A stretch of DNA of 64,000 nt, taken from an uncultured Pelagibacteraceae bacterium (GTDB lineage: Bacteria > Pseudomonadota > Alphaproteobacteria > Pelagibacterales > Pelagibacteraceae). Each line of letters opens with the position of its first letter. The first letter of the stretch is position 1. This document shows, piece after piece, positions 1 through 7,566 of this stretch. The stretch covers positions 1 to 64,000 of the forward strand of contig CACBYP010000001.1 in assembly GCA_902543485.1 (NCBI GenBank), given 5' to 3'. The notes under the pieces were generated by a model. The model saw only the letters and a program-made list of their open reading frames with translations, was not told the origin of the DNA and made no database searches. The position numbers and the translations under genes are program-made.

Positions 1-1
1 A

Positions 2-760
2 GAGCCATGCTCACTTGAAACTTTAAAAGAGGCACATACGGAAGATTATATAAATAAAATAAAAAACAAAACTTTAGACAAAAACGAGATCAGAAAAATC
101 GGCTTTCCTTTAGTTGACAGCGTAGTTAGAAGGTCTTTTATAGCAACCGGAGGAACTGTTCTTGCTACAAAGTTAGCACTAAATTATGGAATAGCATGCA
201 ATACTGCTGGTGGTAGTCATCATGCAACATCTAATGAGGGAGCTGGATTTTGTGTTTTTAATGATGTTGCAGTAGCAGCTAAATATTTAACAGTAAGAGG
301 ATTGGCAAATAGAATTTTAATTATTGATTTAGATGTTCACCAGGGTAATGGTAATTCAGAAATATTTAAAAATGATAATCAAGTTTTTACATTTAGTATG
401 CACGCGAAAGTTAATTATCCAGCAAAAAAATCAACAAGCGATCTTGATATTGAACTAGAGGAAAATTTAGAGGATAGAGAATATATCAATATTTTAAAAA
501 ATAACTTAAAATATTTAAATCAAGAAGAGTTTGATTTTGTTTTCTATATTGCTGGGGTTGATATTCACTATAATGACAGGTTGGGTAAACTAAAAATTTC
601 TGATAATGGTATATTTGAAAGAGATGAATTGGTTATTGATAATTTTTTCTCAAATAAAATTCCTATATGTGGAGTATTAGGAGGTGGATACAACGAAGAT
701 TTTAATAAACTGGTAGAATTACATTCTAGTTTACATAAAACATGTGCTAAATTTTTATAA
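2..760 (+). CDS. Histone deacetylase / acetoin-utilisation (AcuC/AphA) family hydrolase, 5' truncated
   Basis: The reading frame is open from the window edge, so the N-terminus lies outside; 252 residues are visible. Zinc-dependent deacetylases of the arginase/deacetylase fold remove acyl groups from lysines, polyamines or small amides. Visible family motifs are the active-site His pair in GGSHHA, the GFCVFNDVA segment, the zinc-binding DLDVHQGNG motif (Asp and His ligands), a further Asp in AGVDIHYNDRLG, and the C-terminal GGGY turn carrying the catalytic Tyr. An internal TTG at 302 could be mistaken for a start, but the motifs upstream of it show that the gene begins earlier. The stop codon shares its last base with the next ATG, so it is translationally coupled to msrB. 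Substrate cannot be told from sequence; bacterial members are usually not histone enzymes. Confidence 0.9.
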   Translation, partial: EPCSLETLKEAHTEDYINKIKNKTLDKNEIRKIGFPLVDSVVRRSFIATGGTVLATKLALNYGIACNTAGGSHHATSNEGAGFCVFNDVAVAAKYLTVRGLANRILIIDLDVHQGNGNSEIFKNDNQVFTFSMHAKVNYPAKKSTSDLDIELEENLEDREYINILKNNLKYLNQEEFDFVFYIAGVDIHYNDRLGKLKISDNGIFERDELVIDNFFSNKIPICGVLGGGYNEDFNKLVELHSSLHKTCAKFL

Positions 761-1128
761 TGAAAAAAAACTCTAAATTAACTCAAGAACAAGAAAATAT
801 CTTATTTAATGAAGCAACTGAGCCCCCAGGTTCAAGTGAATTAAATAATGAAAAAAGAGAGGGCTCATATCACTGCGCTAACTGTGATACCGAATTATTT
901 AAATCATCAACAAAATATGAAAGTGGATCAGGATGGCCATCTTTTTATAAATCTATTCCAGATGTCTTTGAAACTAAAACTGATCACCATATCGGTTATG
1001 CTAGGACAGAGTACCATTGTAAGAAGTGTGGAGGACATCATGGACATATATTTGATGATGGTCCTCAACCTACAGGAAAAAGATACTGTAATAATGGAGT
1101 ATGCCTAGTTTTTAAACCACATAATTAA
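760..1128 (+). CDS. msrB: Peptide-methionine (R)-S-oxide reductase MsrB
   Basis: Cytoplasmic repair enzyme that reduces the R epimer of methionine sulfoxide in oxidised proteins. The 122 residues match a stand-alone MsrB domain. The structural zinc site is intact as two CxxC pairs (C39/C42 in CANCD and C87/C90 in CKKCGG). The catalytic cysteine is C110 in GKRYCNNG. The conserved GSGWPSF segment and the HHGHIFDDGP segment are also present. No signal peptide is seen. The start overlaps the preceding stop by one base. An MsrA for the S epimer is encoded far away at 37355-37810, so both epimers are covered within the window. Function is well supported by motif content. Confidence 0.96.
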   Translation: MKKNSKLTQEQENILFNEATEPPGSSELNNEKREGSYHCANCDTELFKSSTKYESGSGWPSFYKSIPDVFETKTDHHIGYARTEYHCKKCGGHHGHIFDDGPQPTGKRYCNNGVCLVFKPHN

Positions 1129-1164
1129 TTGTAATCAAAATAAAAATAAACTAAACCTTTAGAT

Positions 1165-2040
1165 ATGTATTTAATAAATAAGTTTATTTTTATAACTTGG
1201 TTATCTCTATTCACAACTTTTGCATACGGAGATACAAGTGATGATATAATAAATAAACTTTCAGATAAAGTTTCATCATTTGTTGAGAATACTTTAGGAG
1301 GAGACACTGAATTCTCTTTAGAGTTTCCTGAGGAAGATGATGTTGAATTAGAATTGCTTAAGTTTAATGAATTAGATAGTACCGAAAACCAAAATTCATT
1401 CTCACAATTTAGTTTACATACACAAGAAGTTAATGATGATACCAGACTTATTTTAAATCTAGGTTATGGTAAAAGATATATATCTTCAGACAAATCAATG
1501 ATCACAGGTTTAAACGGTTTTATTGATTACGACATTGAAGGTCATGCTAGAACTAGTTTGGGTTTTGAAGCAAAAGCTAAAATTTTAGAACTTACTGGAA
1601 ACTATTATTTAGGTCTGTCTGGGACTGAAACTATTAATGGAACTAAAGAAAAAGTATTAGATGGTCATGAGATAAACTTATCTTCACAATTTCCATTTAT
1701 GCCTTGGACGAGAATAAATATTCAAAATTATGATTTTAAAAAAGATAAAGCTTCTGAAAGTACTAATGGAAACCTATTTTCATTAGAAATGAATTTATCA
1801 CCAAGTATACAAATTGAAGCTTCTAAAAACTTGATTAATACAACCGGAGTTGAAGATGAGAATTCTTTCAAAATTGTTTATTATAATCCACCAAGAAATA
1901 AATCATCACTTCAGGATGGATTTTTATCATCAACTGCTTTTGAAAAAGGTGATGTTGAGGTAAAAATGAAAGATAAGGTTAGAAGAAGAAATGCTTTGAC
2001 GATTGAGGTTCAAGGAGCAGTGGTATTAACTAAACAATAA
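1165..2040 (+). CDS. Inverse-autotransporter-type outer-membrane beta-barrel protein without passenger
   Basis: A 291-residue exported protein. Residues 1-22 look like a signal peptide ending near AYG. Residues about 47-68 are strongly acidic. From about residue 90 the sequence resembles the intimin/invasin barrel domain: alternating short strands, the LNLGYGKRY strand, then GLNGFIDYDIEGHARTSLGF, which matches the family pattern of a conserved FxDYD turn followed by a GxGxE-type strand. Near the C-terminus, DKVRRRNALTIEVQG resembles the LVxRxNxIxLE linker that follows the barrel in this family. The protein ends there, with no Ig-like passenger. Only 3 bases separate it from the next gene, also secreted, so the two probably act together. 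The family call rests on pattern recognition, not on a search. Confidence 0.62.
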   Translation: MYLINKFIFITWLSLFTTFAYGDTSDDIINKLSDKVSSFVENTLGGDTEFSLEFPEEDDVELELLKFNELDSTENQNSFSQFSLHTQEVNDDTRLILNLGYGKRYISSDKSMITGLNGFIDYDIEGHARTSLGFEAKAKILELTGNYYLGLSGTETINGTKEKVLDGHEINLSSQFPFMPWTRINIQNYDFKKDKASESTNGNLFSLEMNLSPSIQIEASKNLINTTGVEDENSFKIVYYNPPRNKSSLQDGFLSSTAFEKGDVEVKMKDKVRRRNALTIEVQGAVVLTKQ

Positions 2041-2043
2041 TTT

Positions 2044-2742
2044 ATGAAAAATTTATTAAAAATTATATTTATTTTATTTATCTCATTTTATCCATTAAAC
2101 GCATTTGCAGCAACTGGTGCAGCTACTGAATATAAAGTAACAATGACAAAACTCGAACTCTGCGAAACTGGAAGCACTACAGCAAATTGTTTAAATGCAT
2201 TAACTATATCACCATCCGGAACATCTGGTGCTGTAGATATCGCTTCAGTAAGTGCAGGAGCTACTGCTGGGTCTTATGGAAACATTGCAAAAGCAAAAAT
2301 AGGAATTTTGTATACTTATATTCAAATTACTATGAGCAGACAATTTTCAATGACTGGAACTGCAGGTAGTTGTGCAACTAAAGCCGGTGAGTCTGGAACC
2401 AAAACCACAGATGCAAAAGGACAAACTGGAGGTACTCCAGGATCTTCAACTTTATATGTTCCAGATGGAAGTTCTTATGATGATCACATGAATGGATCGG
2501 TGGACTCATTGGGCGCAACAGTTTCAAACGATGGTGTAATAGGATCTAGTGATGAGTATTTTCAATATAGAAAAATTATTTCAGGAGGTGGTTTAAAAGT
2601 TAAAGCAGGAGACTTTCCAACAGTAAAAGTTGCATTTGATGTATCAAATGCAGTCGGTGAAGCTACAGGTGGTGCAGCTGCGTGCACAGGTAATGTTATG
2701 TATGCAAATGAACCTGGAATGACAATATCATTTGTCGATTAA
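2044..2742 (+). CDS. Secreted Gly/Thr/Ala-rich protein of unknown function
   Basis: I do not recognise a named family. The 232 residues start with a clear signal peptide (charged MKNLLK, hydrophobic core, cleavage near AFA-A at residue 23). The mature protein is rich in Gly, Ala, Ser and Thr and poor in Lys compared with cytoplasmic neighbours, a composition typical of extracellular beta-structured proteins. Four cysteines beyond the leader (C40 and C49, one in GSCATKAG, one in AACTGN) could form disulfides. It begins 3 bases after the inverse-autotransporter-like barrel gene and was probably co-transcribed with it. It could be a surface protein handled by that barrel, or simply an adjacent periplasmic protein. 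Confidence 0.7.
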   Translation: MKNLLKIIFILFISFYPLNAFAATGAATEYKVTMTKLELCETGSTTANCLNALTISPSGTSGAVDIASVSAGATAGSYGNIAKAKIGILYTYIQITMSRQFSMTGTAGSCATKAGESGTKTTDAKGQTGGTPGSSTLYVPDGSSYDDHMNGSVDSLGATVSNDGVIGSSDEYFQYRKIISGGGLKVKAGDFPTVKVAFDVSNAVGEATGGAAACTGNVMYANEPGMTISFVD

Positions 2743-2746
2743 AATA

Positions 2747-3001
2747 TTATTCTAAAGAACTTAAAAGCTTTCCAGTTTTTTCTAATTCTCTTAATTCCTG
2801 ATAGCCTCCAACATGATAGTCATCAAAAAATATTTGAGGAATAGTTCTTCGCCCATTTGCTCTCTTAGTCATTTCGTCTCTTAGACCTTCTTTTGTTGAT
2901 ATATCTATCTCGTCATAATTAAGATTATTTCTAGATAATAATCTTTTTGCTGCATCACAAAAGTTACACATTGGACCAGAGTAAACAGTTATATTTTTCA
3001 T
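2747..3001 (-). CDS. grxC: Glutaredoxin (GrxC class)
   Basis: An 84-residue thiol-disulfide oxidoreductase of the classic dithiol glutaredoxin length, using glutathione to reduce protein disulfides and ribonucleotide reductase. The active site is CNFC in PMCNFCDAAK rather than the textbook CPYC. The glutathione-binding TIPQIFF motif (cis-Pro) and the GGYQEL segment are intact. The gene runs convergently into the secreted-protein gene with only 4 bases between stops and no hairpin. The Asn at the usual Pro position should alter cysteine reactivity, but both cysteines are present, so dithiol activity is expected. Confidence 0.93.
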   Translation of the reverse strand: MKNITVYSGPMCNFCDAAKRLLSRNNLNYDEIDISTKEGLRDEMTKRANGRRTIPQIFFDDYHVGGYQELRELEKTGKLLSSLE

Positions 3002-3033
3002 AAAGCAATATATAGGTGATGTTTCATAAATTA

Positions 3034-3333
3034 CTATAGTAAGTAATCATTTTTATTTATTTTCGACTTAATCTGTTTTCTTGAATATTCAAATTTTTTT
3101 CTATGTTTTATACTTTGCGAGCTAGCTCTTTTTCTCCACAGCCTAAATGATGAGGGTTTTAAAGATCTTCTCATAATTTTAATAACTTCACCTTCAGTCT
3201 TTCCAGTTTTTTTTTCAATTTCTTCAAAAGTAATTCTATCTGCCCATGCTGCCCAGATGACCCAATCTGGACTATCAAGAGATGGCTCTGGATTTTTAAC
3301 TCTGGTTGTGGGTCTGTGACTTTTTTTCATCAA
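3034..3333 (-). CDS. TIGR03643/DUF2805 family protein
   Basis: A 99-residue basic protein. The core (about residues 25-75), with DWVIWAAWADRITFEEIEKKTG and then EVIKIMRRSLKPSSFRLWRKR, matches the small conserved family annotated as DUF2805/TIGR03643. That family has a predicted helix-turn-helix-like arrangement and no established function. The C-terminal 25 residues are Lys/Arg-rich. It lies 32 bases upstream of grxC on the same strand and may be co-transcribed with it. The first two codons are both Met (MMKKSH), so the start could be one codon later. If the HTH reading is right it is the closest thing to a DNA-binding protein in the window, but this is unproven. Confidence 0.8.
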   Translation of the reverse strand: MMKKSHRPTTRVKNPEPSLDSPDWVIWAAWADRITFEEIEKKTGKTEGEVIKIMRRSLKPSSFRLWRKRASSQSIKHRKKFEYSRKQIKSKINKNDYLL

Positions 3334-3395
3334 AATTCAATAAATTGCTAAAATTATTTTAATGCAAATATTTAAGCCTATGATATTATCAGTTT

Positions 3396-3444
3396 TAGAT
3401 AGTCCTATCTAGCCATCTTTAGCTCCCGGTTTTTTAGGACTATC
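3396..3444 (+). promoter_or_regulatory. Mutually exclusive inverted repeats in the leader of the LysE-type gene
   Basis: Arms 3398-3407 (gatagtccta) and 3435-3444 (taggactatc) are perfect 10-base complements separated by 27 bases. The first arm also belongs to a separate near-palindrome, 3396-3402 with 3405-3411 (TAGATAG/CTATCTA). The two pairings compete, and the distal arm ends 6 bases before the ATG at 3451. Either a palindromic operator or an RNA switch affecting translation could explain this. I recognise no known riboswitch consensus. Confidence 0.45.
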
Positions 3445-3450
3445 CTTAAA

Positions 3451-4065
3451 ATGCTTCCCTTAGATTTTATCCTTTTTTTACAGATCATCATTTTTATGTT
3501 CATAACTCCTGGAACACCTAGAATTGTAATTATTTCTTATTCTATGAACTATGGTATTCAAAAATGTATTTGGACTGCATTAGGAGATGTAACGGCAAAC
3601 ATTATTCAGGCAACTCTTGTGATATTTGTAATTGGATCCTTTTTGTCTGACAATCCATCAATATTAAATGTCTTAAAATGGTTAGGTATAGCTTATTTAA
3701 CATATCTTGCATATGATATTTATAAATCGAGACCTAAAGATATAAATACAAAAGATATTTCAGATAAAAGTTTTTTTTCATTTTATAAAGATGGTTTTTT
3801 AGTTGCAGGAACAAGTCCTAAAGCATGGATGTTCTTCCCATTTATATTTCCACAATTTATTGACTTTAGTTCTAATTATATTATTCAATTTATTATTTTA
3901 ATAACAACTTATATCGTATTAGATTTTCTATCTTTGGTTGGTTATGCAATCTTAGCTAATAAATTAATTGTTTGGATCAAAGCTAATCCTAAAATTATAA
4001 ATACAATTTCAGCTTGTGTGATAATTTTGATAGCTATAATTATTGCATTTACTCAACAATACTAA
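3451..4065 (+). CDS. LysE/RhtB family amino-acid exporter
   Basis: A 204-residue inner-membrane protein with about six hydrophobic segments, the normal size of LysE/RhtB translocators, which export amino acids such as lysine, threonine or homoserine. The N-terminal FMFITPGTPRIVIISYSMNYG matches the family's conserved PGP segment followed by the G-rich turn; here PGT replaces PGP. A further family feature is FLVAGTSPKAWMFF, equivalent to the usual NPKxxLFF motif. It stands alone between the minus-strand DUF2805 gene and the Liv operon, with its own leader carrying competing inverted repeats. Substrate cannot be predicted; nearby Liv and Azl genes suggest a general amino-acid theme. Confidence 0.85.
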   Translation: MLPLDFILFLQIIIFMFITPGTPRIVIISYSMNYGIQKCIWTALGDVTANIIQATLVIFVIGSFLSDNPSILNVLKWLGIAYLTYLAYDIYKSRPKDINTKDISDKSFFSFYKDGFLVAGTSPKAWMFFPFIFPQFIDFSSNYIIQFIILITTYIVLDFLSLVGYAILANKLIVWIKANPKIINTISACVIILIAIIIAFTQQY

Positions 4066-4127
4066 GATAAATTGCGTTACTACTCCCACTTGCAATTAAA
4101 TAATTTTTGTTATTTATTTAAACTTTA

Positions 4128-4143
4128 TTAATTAATTAATTAA
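4128..4143. repeat. (TTAA)x4 palindromic tract before the first Liv binding-protein gene
   Basis: Four perfect TTAA units directly precede a Shine-Dalgarno-like aaagggg and the ATG at 4154. It is self-complementary, and could be a low-melting spacer, an operator, or chance in AT-rich DNA. Confidence 0.4.
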
Positions 4144-4153
4144 AGGGGAATAA

Positions 4154-5392
4154 ATGAAAATAAAAAACATTTTAATTACATTTGTTTCTGCAATAGCATT
4201 ATTATTTTCAACTTCAGTTGTATCATTTGCAAAAGTTGTTGGAGATAAAATAATTCTAGGTGCTGCAATCTCTTTAACTGGAAAGTATTCATCTAATGGT
4301 GTTCATACTCAAAATGGCTATAACATGGCTGTTGACAGAATTAACAGCATGGGTGGAGTAAAAGTTGGGGGAAAAACTTATAAGTTTGATATTATTTATT
4401 ACGATGATGAGTCAAACCCAAAAAGAGCAGCTCAGCTAGCAGAAAGATTAATCTCACAAGATAAAGTAGAGTTCATGCTTGGGCCATACAGTTCTGGTTT
4501 GACAAAAGCGATCGCACCAGTAACAGAAAAATATGGTGTACCAATGGTTGAGGCTAACGGTGCTTCTAGATCTTTGTTTACGAAAGGTTACAAATATCTA
4601 TTTGCGGTATTAGCACCAGCAAACTTGTATCTTGATGTAGCGATAAGAACAGCTGTTGAGTTAAATGGCGGAAAAGGCGTAAGAATTGCACAAGCTTTCG
4701 AGCAAGATGCATTCTCGCAAGACGTAAGATTAGGTATTTTGGATGCTGCTAAAGAAACTGGATCTGAAATTATAATCGACGATAAACTTCCAAAAGAGCT
4801 TAATGATATGGCTGCTACATTAGTTAAAGTAAAACAAATGAAGCCAGATGTATTGGTTGTTTCAGGTCATACAAAAGGAGCTTTAACAGCAATAAGACAA
4901 ATTTCAGAAATGAAAGTTGATGTTCCTATGTTGGCAATGACACACTGTGATGCTGCAAAATTATCAAAGCAACACGGTAAAAATTCTCAATATGCATTAT
5001 GCGCTTCACAATGGCATAAAACATTAACTTACAAAGATGATTTCTTTAAAGATGGTATGACATATGCGGCAGATTTTGAAAAAGAATTTGGCTATGATCC
5101 ACCATATCAATCTGCAGAGTCTTCAGCTGCATTGTTAGTATTTAAAGATGCTTTTGAAAGAGCAAATACTTTTGATCAGAAAAAAGTAAGAGATGCTCTT
5201 GCTGCAACTAACATGCAAACATTCTATGGAAATATTAAATTTGCACCTGGTGGTCAAAATGTTGACAAACCTATGGTGCTTTTTCAAGTAATGTGTGATG
5301 ATGCTGGTAAGTGTGAAAATAAAGTTGTTGCTCCATTAAAATGGGCTTCAGCTGAGTTAATACACCCAGTACCAAAGTGGTCTGAAAGATAA
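4154..5392 (+). CDS. livK: Liv-type ABC transporter substrate-binding protein (system 1)
   Basis: A 412-residue periplasmic binding protein of the branched-chain amino-acid/amide type (type I fold). Residues 1-26 form a signal peptide ending VVSFA-K. The mature start KIILGAAISLTGKYSSNG is the family's ligand-site signature, and the segments FMLGPYSSGLTKAIAP and GVPMVEANGASRS are also typical. It captures ligand for the permease/ATPase genes immediately downstream. A good Shine-Dalgarno sequence (aaagggg) supports the start. A strong hairpin terminator follows the stop, so most transcripts should end here and the binding protein should be made in excess over the membrane components. The ligand is unknown; such proteins bind branched-chain amino acids, but also amides, urea or aromatic acids. 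Confidence 0.9.
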   Translation: MKIKNILITFVSAIALLFSTSVVSFAKVVGDKIILGAAISLTGKYSSNGVHTQNGYNMAVDRINSMGGVKVGGKTYKFDIIYYDDESNPKRAAQLAERLISQDKVEFMLGPYSSGLTKAIAPVTEKYGVPMVEANGASRSLFTKGYKYLFAVLAPANLYLDVAIRTAVELNGGKGVRIAQAFEQDAFSQDVRLGILDAAKETGSEIIIDDKLPKELNDMAATLVKVKQMKPDVLVVSGHTKGALTAIRQISEMKVDVPMLAMTHCDAAKLSKQHGKNSQYALCASQWHKTLTYKDDFFKDGMTYAADFEKEFGYDPPYQSAESSAALLVFKDAFERANTFDQKKVRDALAATNMQTFYGNIKFAPGGQNVDKPMVLFQVMCDDAGKCENKVVAPLKWASAELIHPVPKWSER

Positions 5393-5404
5393 AAAAAAAT
5401 AATT

Positions 5405-5434
5405 AAGCCCCCTAGAAATAGGGGGCTTTTTTTT
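5405..5434 (+). terminator. Rho-independent terminator after the first Liv binding-protein gene
   Basis: A perfect 10-bp stem (5405-5414 with 5419-5428) closed by a GAAA tetraloop is followed by a run of eight T's. It lies 12 bases after the stop and 20 bases before the permease gene, so it probably acts as a partial terminator inside the operon. Confidence 0.92.
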
Positions 5435-5454
5435 ATAGAAATCAAAATTAAATT

Positions 5455-6348
5455 ATGGATTTTTTAGTCTTCCAATATCCAATGATAACCATTCAAGCGT
5501 GTCTTGATGGACTTTTACTTGGAATATTGTTTGCGTTAATTGCTTATGGAATGGCACTCCAATGGGGTGTTATGAATATAATTAACATTGCACAGGGAGA
5601 CCTTGTTATATTGGGTGGTTACATTGCATATTTTATGTATCTGTATGGTATTCATCCAGCTTGGGGAGTAATTGTCTCTCCTATAATTATGTATTTTGTT
5701 GGTATTGCAATTTATAAATTAGTTATAAATAAAGTTGTAGATAGAGATCTCTTCATTTCAATATTAGCAACTTTTGGAATTAGTATTCTTTTTATGCAGT
5801 TAATGAACTTTGCATTTGGTGCAGATGTTGTATTGGCTAACTCAGGATATGGAACTACAATGTTGTTTGATAATAATGTTGTTTTACCTAACTCTAAAAT
5901 ATTTTCTGCTTTTATCAGTATAGTCTTTGCAATTTGTTTAGTGGTTTATATGAAAAGATCAAAATTAGGTCGTGCTATTAGGGCAACAGCTCAAAATGCA
6001 AGAGCAGCAAAGATTTTAGGCGTTGATACAGAAAAAGTTTATGCAGCAACATTTGGAATAAATGCAGCATTATGTGGTGTAGCTGGAGCATTAATTTCAA
6101 TAACATTTACCATACATCCATACATGGGATTACCTTATACTATAAGATCATTTATGATTGTTATTGTTGCAGGATTAGGAAATTTACCTGGAGTAGCTAT
6201 GTCAGGTATGGGACTTGGAATATTTGAGGAATTTGCGGATTATATTCTTGGTACAGAATTTAGAATTGGTTCAGTATTTTTATTATTAGTTTTAATTTTA
6301 GTTTACAGAAGATTTAAACTTTCAAGAAAGAGAGAATATTTAAAGTGA
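5455..6348 (+). CDS. livH: Liv-type ABC transporter permease LivH (system 1)
   Basis: A 297-residue inner-membrane permease, the usual LivH length, with about eight hydrophobic segments. Family marks include LLLGILFALIAYGMALQWGVMNIINIAQGD near the N-terminus, the cytoplasmic coupling loop GRAIRATAQNARAAKILGVD that contacts the ATPases, and the C-terminal VIVVAGLGNLPGVAMSGMGLG segment. It pairs with LivM at 6514 to form the channel. It follows the intra-operonic terminator, so expression probably depends on read-through. Its stop overlaps a GTG start of a 60-residue gene by four bases. Confidence 0.93.
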   Translation: MDFLVFQYPMITIQACLDGLLLGILFALIAYGMALQWGVMNIINIAQGDLVILGGYIAYFMYLYGIHPAWGVIVSPIIMYFVGIAIYKLVINKVVDRDLFISILATFGISILFMQLMNFAFGADVVLANSGYGTTMLFDNNVVLPNSKIFSAFISIVFAICLVVYMKRSKLGRAIRATAQNARAAKILGVDTEKVYAATFGINAALCGVAGALISITFTIHPYMGLPYTIRSFMIVIVAGLGNLPGVAMSGMGLGIFEEFADYILGTEFRIGSVFLLLVLILVYRRFKLSRKREYLK

Positions 6349-6527
6349 GAAAAGCTAAAATTAAAGACGATAATGGTAAACTGATAGAAATAAATATTGA
6401 AAAATTTAAAAAACATTTAGATGAATATCATTCAACAGGATCTAGTCTTCATGAAGAAAATGGACATTATTTTACAGTTGATAAAGATTTTAGAGATAAA
6501 ATAGAGAGTTTATATGAACAAAAATAG
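6345..6527 (+). CDS. Small hypothetical protein embedded between livH and livM
   Basis: A 60-residue hydrophilic protein of no family known to me. It begins with GTG overlapping the livH stop by four bases (GTGA) and ends 14 bases inside livM, so it is translationally coupled on both sides. This packing is strong evidence that it is expressed. The sequence is charged and soluble, with no signal peptide or membrane segment: a Lys-rich start, KDDNGKLIEINIEKFKKHLDEYH, a short GSS turn, then HYFTVDKDFRDKIESLYEQ. It contains no cysteine. It may be a cytoplasmic accessory or regulator of this transporter; that is inference from position only. Confidence 0.75.
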   Translation: MRKAKIKDDNGKLIEINIEKFKKHLDEYHSTGSSLHEENGHYFTVDKDFRDKIESLYEQK

Positions 6528-7566
6528 TTGGATTTTGTACATAGGAATTTTGGTATTTGGTTTAGTTGCACCATTTATTTTTCCAGCTTTTAAAGTTCAA
6601 TTATCAATTCTTTGTGTACTAATTGTCCTTGCAACGACTTGGAATATCCAAGGTGGTGAAATGGGCTACAACACATTTGGAAATATTCTTTTTTATGGTT
6701 TGGGAATGTATCTCTGTGCATCTGTTCAAGTTGGTATGTTTTTTCCATTAGCTGAATGGACTGAAAGTGGTGGTGAAAAAACATTTGTACATACTCCTTC
6801 ACAATTTTTTCAAGGTATGGCAGCTGGACTTGTGGTTGCTGCGGTAGTCCCAACAATTGTTGCTGGATTAATTGGTTACGCAATCTTAGGATTAAGAGGT
6901 CATTATTTTGCAATTTGTACCTTAGGTTTAGGAGTTGCGGCAGGAGAAATTTCTGGTGGTATCGAAATTATTGGAGCTGGACAAGGCTTTACCACCCCTC
7001 CTTTTCCAAACATAGGAGGTCTTGAGGCAAGAGGTGAGTTTTTTTATTTTTTAAGTTTTGGTGCATTGGTACTTACATTCATTGCTGTAAGAGCAATTTA
7101 TACAACAAGGTTTAGATTAATTCTTAATGCAATAAGAGATAATGAAGATAAAGCTGAGGCAATGGGGATTGAAACTATGAAATACAAAATTACTGGATGG
7201 ATGATCTCAGCTTTCTTTTGCGGTCTAGCTGGTGGAATAATGGGAGGTTTAGTAGGTTATATCGACTCAACAGATGTTGCATTTGATGGAAGAGAAATGG
7301 GTGTATTCATGGTCTTGATGGCAATCCTCGGAGGTAAAGGAACTTTATGGGGACCAATTATCGGTGCAACTATATTTCATTTTTTTAAAGAAGGGTTTTG
7401 GACATTTTTCCTAGGTTGGCAATATGTTGCATTAGGAGTTTTAATTGTAGTGATAGTAATTTATTTTCCAGAGGGATTAATGGGATGGTTAAGAGAAAAA
7501 TATCCAGAAAGATTTGGCGAAGTTGTTGATGAAGCTGATCGAAAAGCACAGGTAGAATTAAAATGA
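6514..7566 (+). CDS. livM: Liv-type ABC transporter permease LivM (system 1)
   Basis: A 350-residue inner-membrane permease, partner of LivH. About eight to nine hydrophobic stretches are visible. Family marks are TTWNIQGGEMGYNTFGNILFYGLGMYL, the AILGLRGHYFAICTLGLGVAAGEI segment, the coupling loop FRLILNAIRDNEDKAEAMGIE, and MVLMAILGGKGTLWGPIIGA. The start overlaps the preceding small gene by 14 bases, and the stop overlaps livG by four (ATGA). The C-terminal tail is charged and cytoplasmic. Residues about 75-95, between early membrane segments, form a hydrophilic loop (ESGGEKTFVHTPSQ). Confidence 0.93.
   Translation: MNKNSWILYIGILVFGLVAPFIFPAFKVQLSILCVLIVLATTWNIQGGEMGYNTFGNILFYGLGMYLCASVQVGMFFPLAEWTESGGEKTFVHTPSQFFQGMAAGLVVAAVVPTIVAGLIGYAILGLRGHYFAICTLGLGVAAGEISGGIEIIGAGQGFTTPPFPNIGGLEARGEFFYFLSFGALVLTFIAVRAIYTTRFRLILNAIRDNEDKAEAMGIETMKYKITGWMISAFFCGLAGGIMGGLVGYIDSTDVAFDGREMGVFMVLMAILGGKGTLWGPIIGATIFHFFKEGFWTFFLGWQYVALGVLIVVIVIYFPEGLMGWLREKYPERFGEVVDEADRKAQVELK

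Noticed and set aside
302-760. Short version of the HDAC-family protein starting at TTG 302
   Set aside because: The frame is open to the window edge, and the upstream part has the conserved GGSHHA and FNDVA motifs, so 302 is internal.
848-1108. Second ORF inside msrB
   Set aside because: An out-of-frame shadow of a clearly coding gene with no family features; the same applies to the many other overlapping or antisense ORFs.
4066-4153. Riboswitch before the first Liv binding-protein gene
   Set aside because: Only a weak 6-base inverted repeat (4070-4075/4092-4097) and the TTAA tract are visible; no conserved riboswitch core.
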